Of a stretch of DNA of 64,000 nucleotides, positions 22,801-31,095 are shown piece after piece. The DNA is taken from positions 558,001 through 622,000 of the forward strand of contig BCKC01000012.1 of NCBI GenBank assembly GCA_001600455.1. Direction: 5' to 3'. The notes under the pieces were generated by a model. The model was not told where the DNA came from. It made no database searches and was given only the letters and a program-made list of their open reading frames with translations. Origin of the DNA: Endocalyx cinctus (Eukaryota > Ascomycota > Sordariomycetes > Amphisphaeriales > Apiosporaceae). Numbering within the stretch: the first letter of the stretch is position 1; every line of letters starts with the position of its first letter. Both the position numbers and the translations under genes were made by a program.

Positions 22801-25800
22801 TATCAGACTTCGTCATCTGCTCGACGACAGTCTTGAGATCTAGGACGGCGGCTTCGATGGCGTCTACGTCGGTCTTGGTGACCTTTTCGGGGTCTTCAAG
22901 AGACTTCTCTGCTCGCTCCTTCATCTCGTCGAGAGATGCAGTAACCTGCGTTACTAACGATTCGATAGCATTCAGGTCCTCCTTTCGTGTAACCGTCTCG
23001 AATTTCTCGTCGATCTTCTCGGATAGACCGGAGAAAGCGCCGAGGGAATCCTTCGTTTCGAGGACGAGGGCTTCGATAGCATCGATATGATCTTTCCGCA
23101 CGGCCTGCTCGCCCTCGATCAAATCCTCCAGGCGATCCTTGGTATTGCGGAGGATAGTCTCGATAGCCTGGACGTCCTCTTTAGTAGCGGCATCTTCGAG
23201 GTTGACGGGTTCTTCGGGGTCTTTCTTCGTCGAAGACATGTCCGCCATAGAATCCTGCATGCTTTTAAGCATCTCCTCCATCTGGGTGAGATCATCCTTG
23301 GACACTCCCTTCCGAAGCATCTCTTCCATCTCGGCCAAGTCATCCTTGGATAAGGCCGGCTCGGTAGATGTTACGGGAGCAGCGGCAGGTGGCGGGATCT
23401 CCATGGAGTCCATCTTTACCTGCAGCTGGGTCATTATCACTTCGAGATTCTTAATGTCGTCATGCTTGACGAGGTCGACAGGAATCATCGCATCGGACAT
23501 GATTGGAGGAGCTACCACATTGGCGGGTGCGACGATGGCCTTTTCGTTTGATGCGTTTACTTCTCGGAGCGTTTCGATATCGACGCGAACGCTATCCAGA
23601 CCGGCCTTCAGGGCGTCGAGAATCTCATCGTTTGCGGTGAGATCCACGGGCTTGTTGCTCATTTTCTCGATGCACGATTTAACCTCGCCGAAGCCATCGT
23701 GCAAGGCATCGAGGATGTCGGTCGTTCCCGCATGCGGACGAAGCAGTTCCGAGCGGACTCGTTCGACGCCCTCGTGGATGGCCTCCAAAGCCTCCCTATG
23801 ATCGATGGGAGCTGGTACGTGAGGTACGAGCGAGCTGTTCACCGCGTCCCTGAGGGACTCGATTTCTTGCTTGAGCATGTCTTTCGAATCGTCCGACGCT
23901 CTCACCACCAGCCCAGCAACCTCGTCTCGGAAGGTATCCAAGCTGCTGACCACGTTCGCCATGAGCGCGTCCTGGTCACCGCCGCCCGACACCTGGGCGA
24001 TGCATCCCTCCATGTGAGCGCGAAGTGTCTCGAACCCATCCTTGGTCGCGTCCAAGACCTGCTCGGTATCCCGTCCGTTCGCGGCGACGTTCTGCTTCGC
24101 CTCCTCGGAAACGGCGCGGAACTCGTCGCGCATGAACGACATGATGTCGTGCAGCCGCTCCATAATGTCGGCGTTCTCGGTAGGGCTGTGGGGGACGAGC
24201 GCGGCGTTATTGTTGGGGAATTCGAAAGTGTTCAGGCCTTCCTTGACGGCATCCAGCATGTCGTCTCTCGTGAGGTCGTGGCCCACCGCGGACGGGGCGA
24301 TGGGGAACTCGAACTCCTCCAGGCATTCGCGGACGGCGTCGAGGACTTCGTCTCGCGATAGAGTGGCCGGGGTTTCGACCTTGGGCGGCACGAAATGCTT
24401 CAATCCTTCGACAACGGCCTCGAAAACCTCCTCTCGGGTCGCGCCTTGCGGAAGGTCCTGACGAGGAGCGTAAGCCTCCAAGCCCTCCTTGAGGCAATCG
24501 AGGACCTCGTCCCGTTCGAGACCGATCTGCTCGACCTGGATCTCGGGTTTATACGTCTCCCAGGCGTCCTTGACGGCGTGAATCACGTCGTCGCGACTGA
24601 GATCGGGCTCCTGGTCCTTCTTCGAGTCGACGAGGGCGGTCCTCATAGCGTTGTAGATCTCCTGGTAGTCGATGACCGATTTGGTAGACTCAGTCGACTC
24701 CCGGCGGTGCTCTCGCAGGCGTTGCTGCATGTACACCTTCATCTGCTCGAGGCTCTCCTCGACGATCTTGGACAACTCGGCCCTGCTGCTGGAGGTATCG
24801 CCTTTGCTGGGCGTTTTGTGGTGGTGCTCTTCGAGCTTCCTAGCGATCTCGCGGCCCATCCCGAGGACCTCGCCGCGCAGCTCTCGTACGAGGGCCTTAA
24901 CCTCCGCCGTCATGCCGCCTCCTTGGGCCACGCTATCCTTTACGGAACGGATAATCTTGACGACGTCGTCGTTAAGGACTTCGTTTGTTCGGAGAGACGG
25001 AGCAGATCCACGGCGGGGCCTATCTTCGCCGAGGAGTCGCTCCACCCTCTGGGTCATCGACCCGTTGTGCTTACTCCAACCGAGGTCTTGTGAGTTGGCC
25101 TCGCTATCGGTGTCAAAGCTCATGTTTCTTGGTCGGTCTGAGCCACCGGCTGAGGTAGGTATGATTGCCCGCTCCTCGCTTAGCGATTTGACATGTCGAA
25201 GCAGCTCGTCCACTTTGGTAGACGAGGCCATTCCCGCGAGGTGCTCAGCCAACTCCGTAAGACGACCGATCATGGCTTCCTGGCCATCCCTTGTCCCCAT
25301 ATCGCGTATGATCTTCTCGAGAAGAGCCATCACGGCGGGTGAGTCCCCTCCAATCAAGGAAGGTGTGCTTAGCATAGACTCGCGATCTATCGAGGCCGCG
25401 AAGCTGTTCGGTGAAGGGATCCTAGGTAAAGCAAATGGCCTCATGGAATGTTTAGAGGAAGGAGGACTTTGGTGTGTTTTATCTTCTAGATATAAACCAC
25501 CGGTGTAGCTATCACGTAGGTGGCGGTTCGGGTCGCCGTGGGAGGCCTTGTGGGCCAGCTCGCGCAAGCTTTTCCGGATATCTTCATCTCGGGCGTGCGT
25601 AGCTTCCTTGAGGCTCATTAAATCAGTAGCATTGTCACGACTCCTCCGGCTGAGCTGAGACATTTCTTTCTGCAAGGAAGTTGCGATATTGGTAAGAGTT
25701 AATAACTGGTTGGACAGTTGATCGTTAGTAGCGAGCGACTTGGGCGGTGCCAACGAGTTATTTGTCACGGCCGTCAACGGTGACGAGTCCACCTCCCGAG

Positions 25801-26407
25801 TAGTAGACGGAGGTGGGGGGGTGTGGTTATTCTGCATGTTGTGTAAAGCTAACATAGTGGCAGATTGAGGTGGTATGTTTTCACCTAGTATGCTTTGCGT
25901 GTGCCTTCGCATGGCGGGACGCATGGCGGGGTTCATGCTCAAAGTCAACGGTGTGGGAGAGCCAGAGAGGGAATTCCGCTTCTCGGCAGCCTCTCTATCA
26001 AATTCTTTGCTACGTGTGGGGGTAGATTCTCTGGGGAATCTTTCCTTCTCGGGCGATCCCCTCGGCGTGTTTTCTCGCGAGCTTTCGATCATAAGACTCA
26101 TATCTCGTACGCTTCCCGGCTGGAGGGACTGCATTCGTTTGTGCGGGCTCGGTCGATGCACGAGGGCCCGGTCGGGGGAACGCTCGGGGGAAGGTTCGGT
26201 TGTGCGTTTCGTTAGTGGCGGAACCATAGCAGCTTCTCGGGCTCGCTCCGTAAGGGCCGCGTGCGCGGATTGAATGGCCAGCGACGTGCCAGCGCGAGAA
26301 GTGCCGACGCTAGGAGACTGTGGGTTTAAAGGTAGAGGAGGCGGCGCCCGCTCGGGATCGGAGCTATCCCACCTGTGATTTTTTGTTAATCGACGAAATA
26401 AAGCCAT
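19871..26407 (-). CDS. Giant coiled-coil repeat protein (often annotated as chromosome segregation ATPase-like)
   Basis: One uninterrupted exon of 2178 codons. The conserved N-terminus reads MALFRRLTKNHRWDSSDPER followed by PPPLPLNP, a fungal family often labelled chromosome segregation ATPase, although I see no P-loop. Layout: a disordered Ser/Pro-rich head (1-200); scattered helices to 600; repeat family A, RDEVLDAVKEGLxxF-like (about 600-950); family B, KEDIxAIExLVxxxKxSL-like (about 990-1230); family C, four copies of LLPxPxEKYDDxELHSKLxK (about 1503-1615, period 27); a continuous coiled coil (1615-1760); a basic Ser/Asn-rich segment; an Ala-rich hydrophobic stretch (about 1895-1912); and an acidic Glu/Ser tail with TETETETDT. 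It is probably a scaffold or tether. The function is unknown. Several long frames on the opposite strand are shadows of its codon bias. Confidence 0.86.
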   Translation of the reverse strand: MALFRRLTKNHRWDSSDPERAPPPLPLNPQSPSVGTSRAGTSLAIQSAHAALTERAREAAMVPPLTKRTTEPSPERSPDRALVHRPSPHKRMQSLQPGSVRDMSLMIESSRENTPRGSPEKERFPRESTPTRSKEFDREAAEKRNSLSGSPTPLTLSMNPAMRPAMRRHTQSILGENIPPQSATMLALHNMQNNHTPPPPSTTREVDSSPLTAVTNNSLAPPKSLATNDQLSNQLLTLTNIATSLQKEMSQLSRRSRDNATDLMSLKEATHARDEDIRKSLRELAHKASHGDPNRHLRDSYTGGLYLEDKTHQSPPSSKHSMRPFALPRIPSPNSFAASIDRESMLSTPSLIGGDSPAVMALLEKIIRDMGTRDGQEAMIGRLTELAEHLAGMASSTKVDELLRHVKSLSEERAIIPTSAGGSDRPRNMSFDTDSEANSQDLGWSKHNGSMTQRVERLLGEDRPRRGSAPSLRTNEVLNDDVVKIIRSVKDSVAQGGGMTAEVKALVRELRGEVLGMGREIARKLEEHHHKTPSKGDTSSSRAELSKIVEESLEQMKVYMQQRLREHRRESTESTKSVIDYQEIYNAMRTALVDSKKDQEPDLSRDDVIHAVKDAWETYKPEIQVEQIGLERDEVLDCLKEGLEAYAPRQDLPQGATREEVFEAVVEGLKHFVPPKVETPATLSRDEVLDAVRECLEEFEFPIAPSAVGHDLTRDDMLDAVKEGLNTFEFPNNNAALVPHSPTENADIMERLHDIMSFMRDEFRAVSEEAKQNVAANGRDTEQVLDATKDGFETLRAHMEGCIAQVSGGGDQDALMANVVSSLDTFRDEVAGLVVRASDDSKDMLKQEIESLRDAVNSSLVPHVPAPIDHREALEAIHEGVERVRSELLRPHAGTTDILDALHDGFGEVKSCIEKMSNKPVDLTANDEILDALKAGLDSVRVDIETLREVNASNEKAIVAPANVVAPPIMSDAMIPVDLVKHDDIKNLEVIMTQLQVKMDSMEIPPPAAAPVTSTEPALSKDDLAEMEEMLRKGVSKDDLTQMEEMLKSMQDSMADMSSTKKDPEEPVNLEDAATKEDVQAIETILRNTKDRLEDLIEGEQAVRKDHIDAIEALVLETKDSLGAFSGLSEKIDEKFETVTRKEDLNAIESLVTQVTASLDEMKERAEKSLEDPEKVTKTDVDAIEAAVLDLKTVVEQMTKSDIAALPSKEDIKTIEDIVKEVKESVAAQADASSKALVEREAETVNVNDRVKEVKVFLEEFQTMVKEKLEYGGIGVDSLGKLLDNLSETVNQNATVGTDLKDMFEFVKAEFDESKAGVVGAKLDTDEKLKEATDLLGLRIDDKIGELVTKYDEFQLVMEDRTKAGEARDVEMEAAVVSTKAVADELKVLIDTLGSTVTDSLEKMEEASKTVFEKVEMMYSKSEDNHADTKNEHEMTRDQVKQTLTVVEGLQGNVNDYHPKILESIQNILGIVGQHYEHSKNSVTDLQQKIGDVVEKDLPPLLPPPPEKYDDSELHSKLTKLNEEIHTLLPSPWEKYDDTELHSKLTRLNEEMHYLLPAPVEKYDDLDIQAKLEKLNEDLHTLLPVEKYDDTEVHSKLDKHNEEVHSKIDKNSEEVHSKLDKLVDHTEVADKAYAQLDTLDKVHQQVVQTAADISEFLESQKQRIENEHEDHAKTLQETIVAVERQKAEKEQVEVNLTHLRDEEAQLRESILSLRREQETLSRQKTRLTADLSSLETALHIRREELHLMDTRAEALERRIRDGVLDHSRALLMTSKAGANYKGRDAMSRKRVPGARSSLGGNNSSSTNQAASTTTATPPTPNAAHPRKSTKAVNNVMAGPRSSPSSNNSNNRRILSLSQITGNTPTGGLKRSQSVRAPPAGAARKSSWAPGLGSAAAAATAAAVAGGALVVKKKGYGDLGNDPDKENLIEEDIEVREIDEDAAAGMLALPEPETPAPEEGGAEEKEVEPEQKEDAGDEEEEVHVGEDGQILAIEDGRADSPVAEPAEVEAEPQAAPSEANEGEQPETETEAEGDNFTEVTAADTYSGSDNAGEVETETETETDTVTGDEGSVSDAGTLRRHRSSSSVASSSSSASASESGSSSGEEDGEEEEDNGTVISGASGSSYGSSEWTESAVGSSAAGHADDEDGSIVSESVADSESIAGEGEVVVYGSGDIAAA

Positions 26408-27785
26408 GGCGGCACGGCCGATTGAACATGATAGACAGATGACATGATAGAAGATAGGAAAGGAACATACATAGGAACGAGAGCACCGCTCATGGAAGAT
26501 GAATGTGAATGTCTTAGATGCCAGTCAGGCGGCGCATCGCGCTCGATAGGTGGCATCTCGAAATATTAGACTTGATATCGTGTATGGGAAACAACAGAAG
26601 TGGGATGGATTGTGATGTCTCGGTAAAAGTGGTATAATGACCACGGGTATATGTATATGATCTATCTTTCCGAGCAAAAAAATAGCAAGGCAAAACGATA
26701 GAGGTATCTCGATTTCAACTTATGAAATACGTTACTAAAAGCAGAACTGAACGAAACATAGAGTAACAAGAAGTGAAAAACAAGCGGAGAAAATTGATAC
26801 AATTGATGATCAATTGAATTGAGGGAAGAGTTAAGGTTGAGAATTCAAATTCAATTCACCACAAGGATCATAGGTCTGACCATGTAATTAATATGTGATA
26901 AATAGAATCAATAATAGGAATATCCTACCAATTCTCCTTGGGCAACCCGACAAACAAAAGTAGTCTACCGCCCAATCCTAGTTTACTTGCAACGTCACTG
27001 TTGGTTGCCGGGGCAATGAAAGCTCTGACCAGCTGAAAAGTACCAATCGACGTGGAATGAAACCTATCAAATGGGACCCGTATCCACTTATAAGTGGAGA
27101 CGGAAATGTTTCTAACGTATTTATCGTACTATCCCACTATTTATCTCTTATTTATCTGTTTATCTGTTTATCTATTTATCTATTTATCTATACTCCGTAC
27201 TCCGTACTACTGCATACGTGTATATGTATACTATTTATCTCTACTATTTCTCTATTTGGTGTAGTATCACATATGTATGTACAAGTACTACTGATAAAAG
27301 AAAATATCTTGTCAATATATTGAAAAAGAAAGAGTAGAAAAAAAAGGGGGGAAGGTTTAGAAAGAAACTGTTAAGGAGTTGAGTCTTCTTTTTTTTTTTT
27401 TTTTTTTTTGGTACTATCTTACAGTACATAATAGTACGATAAGTACTAACTAAAGTAACCTTGGAATTACCCTTTTTAGATCAATCATTATCCAATATTC
27501 TGCTCTTGACTTCGTTGATCAATTCCCCCCCTCCCCAAAATAATCCTTTGAAACGATCACCGGTAGTTACCGCTTTTTATCCACCGGTGTCGGTACTTTA
27601 TTTTTTTTTTTCTTATGTATGGTTTTACCCACCGAAAAAAGAAACACAAAACGCCAGTCTATATATATATACATTACATACAGCCAGCCCTTCACGCATC
27701 CTCATAAAATAACTTATTTTTACATGTTTTTCTTTTTCTTTGTCTTCTTTAGATATATCTCTATATCGCTCTAAATTGTGTCTGT
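26408..27785. other. Intergenic: promoter of the giant coiled-coil gene and ggc1 3' flank
   Basis: About 1.4 kb without a supported gene. It holds a degenerate TTTATC array (27139-27190), an overlapping double TACTCCGT motif (27191-27207), a T20 tract near 27390-27409 and several A/T homopolymers. The frame at 27057-27323 simply translates the simple repeat. Confidence 0.55.
27139..27190. repeat. Degenerate (TNTTTATC)n simple repeat
   Basis: Roughly six copies of a TTTATC core with two-base spacers in 52 nt, placed just before two TACTCCGT motifs. Confidence 0.8.
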
Positions 27786-29218
27786 TTATTTCAACATGCC
27801 GTCGAATGCGGGGATAAGTGTCTGCGCCAACCAGAAGGAGAATACCAACTTAGGACCAGTCATCAAGAGCTAAAAGAGAAAAAAAAAGGGAGTTAGTTGC
27901 GCAAGGTTCTTCAGGTTTCTTTCATGCCGGACAGATATAGATTTGTGAGGTTTGTCTGTCTTACCTTAGGTACCAATCCCTTGAAGAAACTGCCGAAACC
28001 CTCGTGCTTAGCCATGTTAGACAAGATTCGGAAACCACTTTCGGGGTTCTCGAAGTTTCGGTTCTGGATACGGGTCTTGATAACGTCCAAGGGGGCGGAA
28101 ACAACGAGGGAGGCAGAAGCACCGGCGATCGAGGCGATGAAGTTTTGGAACCACGTTGCCTTGTTGTAGTCGCTCAATCCGAACATGTATTCCTTAGTGA
28201 AAGCCGAACCGCCGAAAAGCTATTCATTTGTCTAGTTAGAATCTTCTTCTCCTTCTTTTCTCCTCGTCCGAGGCTGTAAGTAAACTAAGAGTTCGAGACG
28301 AATGCACACATACCGCAAAAGATCCGGGGGCATTTCGGGCAGCCGTCCATCCCCATCCTCGGTATAATCCGAAACCTTCGTCGGCGACGATCCTGAAAAC
28401 ACCACGTCCTCGGAAAGCCTCGGGGTTTGTCTGACGCTTGATCTTCAGGACGTCCAGAGGGAGGAGGACGATCTCACCGATACCGATAAGACTATAGGAG
28501 TAAGAAAAAAAAACCTATCAGCGCTTCTTTCTTCATCCACGTTCTCCGACGAGAACAACACGGTAATACGCATGGACGGGATATTCTAGTTACCTTCCGG
28601 CCGTCGAGTGCATTATGGCCTTGCCCGTCTTCTTTCCGAACGCGCCCTCGAATTCCTTGCCGTAGTTCGCCGCCAGGAAGTCTCGCGCGATCGGCTGACC
28701 GCCGTACTTGTATATTCTCTGGAGAACCTTGTAACCGGCGGCGTATCCCAGACCCGGGAACAAGGAGAAGAACTTGGTGCCGGGCGATGCCGTAGCCTTC
28801 TCCTTGAAGATGACCTGGTTAAGTTGGGAGACGTTCGCAATCTGTAGCAAACATGTTAGATTGCGCCATTCCATTTCGCACTAATTTTTTTTTTTTTTTT
28901 GTTTCTCTCGGCGGGGGGACCAATGCATACCCTCGTCTGGTTACTCATCAATCGTTTCGCGATGGTGTCGACCTTGAAAACAAATCCGTTAGTTTGAGTA
29001 TTCTATTGCTTACGCGAATAAGCAGCGCATGTATATATATACATACAGGGTGAAAGACGGCCAATTCGGAGATACCAGCAGAGCCTATATGTTGCCCCTC
29101 CAGTCAGCCATTGAATCCCATACAAAGTAGGTCTTTGTTTTATTTTTATTCTCATACCAGATCCAAGGAGTCGAGCCAAGTTGGACTCCTTCTCCTTTCC
29201 AGAAACCATAGGTGCCAT
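27786..29218 (-). CDS. ggc1: Mitochondrial GTP/GDP carrier (Ggc1/Yhm1), with an apparent one-base frame break
   Basis: Mitochondrial carrier family; Ggc1 exchanges GTP for GDP across the inner membrane and affects iron balance. Seven exons: 29218-29158, 29084-29047, 28972-28931, 28841-28594, 28491-28314, 28220-27965 and 27869-27786. They give about 301 residues against 300 in yeast. The three carrier repeats are present: FHPVDTIAKRL, LLPLDVLKIKRQ and SAPLDVIKTRIQ. RLLGS near the start, TLFPGLGY-like SLFPGLGYAAGYKVLQRIYK and GWGWTAARNAPGSFA identify Ggc1 rather than other carriers. In exon 6 the frame LFGGSA meets a stop (TTT CAC TAA) because of a T4 run at 28203-28200. The next base frame continues FTKEY exactly as the family expects. 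This is an assembly error, a recent null allele or a +1 shift. Skipping to the AG at 28194-28193 would restore frame but delete 10 conserved residues. Confidence 0.93.
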
Positions 29219-29792
29219 TGTGTTGTAAAAGATACTCCTACTTCGGAGGGAGGATTAAATAATTATAAAGTGAAGAAGAAAAAAAAGACGGTGGGGTGTT
29301 TTTTTTTCGCTTCTACCAAGAGAACGAAATAAATGGAAGAGGATATAACTTTTCAACAAAATAAAAGAGTGCCACCAAATAATATTGACCGAGTAGGAGA
29401 GAGGAGTAGGAAGAAGAGGTAGAAGATGGCGAGCGCAGGGAAGAAAAAGTTATTATTATTATTTTTTTTTTTTCTCTTCTACTAATTTGGCAGCGCAAAA
29501 AAAAAAAAAAAAAAAAGACGGAAGAGAAAAATTTGGCTGATGGAGCTATCCAACTTTGGTGGGATTTCCCCGAAGCTTCGGGCTAGCTAGGAGGAGCTAA
29601 GATCCACAAAGGTGCTACACAGGGGTTGTTCCAATTATATCGTGTCACTCAACCCACTTCACGCTCAATTCTTAGACAATTACTAAAGACCCTTAACGTC
29701 TTGCCGTCGTTAGTAGAAAACTCGACCATAGCTTTGTGAAGATATAATAGAGAGAGAGAGAAAATCCATTCAATCATCCTCGGTATTCCACA

Positions 29793-29832
29793 CAGATACG
29801 CAGATACGCAGATACGCAGATACGCAGATACG
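29793..29832. repeat. Tandem octamer (CAGATACG) x5
   Basis: Five perfect copies of an 8-bp unit followed by two degenerate ones, about 575 nt upstream of the ggc1 start codon. Confidence 0.9.
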
Positions 29833-30505
29833 CAGATGTACAGATATACGCTTCCTCCCTCTCCCCTCTCCGTCCCCCTCCCCCTCCTATCCCCTCTCCA
29901 TTATCGCAAGCATTTAACCTACCTACCTACCTCCCAGCCCGGGCCACGATATAACAGCAAGTAAGTCCTACAAATTCTCGAGAAACACATCATATCAATC
30001 TCCAAAAGAAACAGTTACATCCCGTGTTTTTTTTTCTTCTCCTTCTCTCTTTCTAGTTTCTCCAACATCCCATCCCATCTATCCAAGCGACCTCGGTTAT
30101 AATTTTTTTAGATTTACACAAGAATCTCTCTAAAGTGAAACCTGCTTGTAATGGGGAATGGATGGATATATATATCTTGACCCGTCCGCACCCGTTAATA
30201 AGAAAACAAAAATAATGCACTCGCACCGAAGAAGAAACTCAACTTCCTTCATTCATCCCCGTTCATTCTCCAACAGTCCCAGTCCCGGCTATGCTTGTCG
30301 GACATAAAATCAAATTATCATTAACGTTATTATATATCCAGAGCGAGATACCCGACTGAAATAAGTAAATGACGGCTTAGATGTTTCTATTAAAGTAACT
30401 AGGTAGGTAGTTACTTAAGTATATAGTAGTATGAGACTAGATTAGAAACAACCTGCCCAACCCACCTCACGTTTTCATACAATCTATCACACACCTTCTA
30501 GCACA

Positions 30506-30509
<4 letters not shown>

Positions 30510-30537
<28 letters not shown>
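30510..30537. repeat. (TA)n microsatellite
   Basis: Fourteen uninterrupted dinucleotide copies in an AT-rich intergenic stretch. Confidence 0.9.
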
Positions 30538-30986
30538 CAATATTTCTTATTCAATATATAACCTAACTATTTATGTATAAACTCCATAGGGGGGTACTTG
30601 TAATATTGCCTATCTTAATAGAAAAGAAAAGGGAGAAAAGAAAATGGTGGTGGGTATCCTGCTGCGATAGAAATTAAATCAGAACCAAATGCCCGTAATG
30701 CCCAACTAAAAGAGAAAAAAAGTATTCGAGGTAAGCGGTAGGCCCGAAAGGACGGCCCGTAGGAATTGCGTTGTAGATGAAAACTCGTTGAGAAAGCCAC
30801 CTTATACGAGGTAGCCAGAATTCCTTTTCACCCCCTCATCATCACTACACATATATAATATATGATATATGCCTCGAAAACAACAACACTTCTAAACCGT
30901 AAGCACCAGTGCCGAAAGTTTGGTTGGTATGTTGCTGTTCTTATTCTTGTCCGTAGATAGACGAATGGACACTCGTAAGCCCCAAC

Positions 30987-31010
30987 GTTGTCGTTGTCGT
31001 TGTCGTTGTT
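30987..31010. repeat. (GTTGTC)n short tandem repeat
   Basis: Four copies, the last one degenerate, just downstream of the BTB gene stop codon. Confidence 0.8.
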
Positions 31011-31095
31011 GCCGTCATTATCATCATAAAATAACATTATCTTCATAATCATCTTCGTTCACAAAAAAAAAAGAAAAAAAAAAAAAGCTTCACCC

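Larger units (their letters stand above)
29219..31095. other. Intergenic: ggc1 promoter and 3' flank of the BTB gene
   Basis: About 1.9 kb rich in simple sequence: A18 near 29500-29517, a five-copy octamer array (29793-29832), a TA array (30510-30537), and hexamer GTTGTC copies (30987-31010). C-rich runs occur around 29865-29900. No gene or RNA structure recognised. Confidence 0.55.

Noticed and set aside
22044..25508. Long plus-strand frames opposite the giant coiled-coil gene (for example 22044-23090, 24395-25093, 24672-25508)
   Set aside because: They mirror the codon bias of the minus-strand gene, lack domain features, and the minus strand carries a coherent repeat protein through the whole interval.
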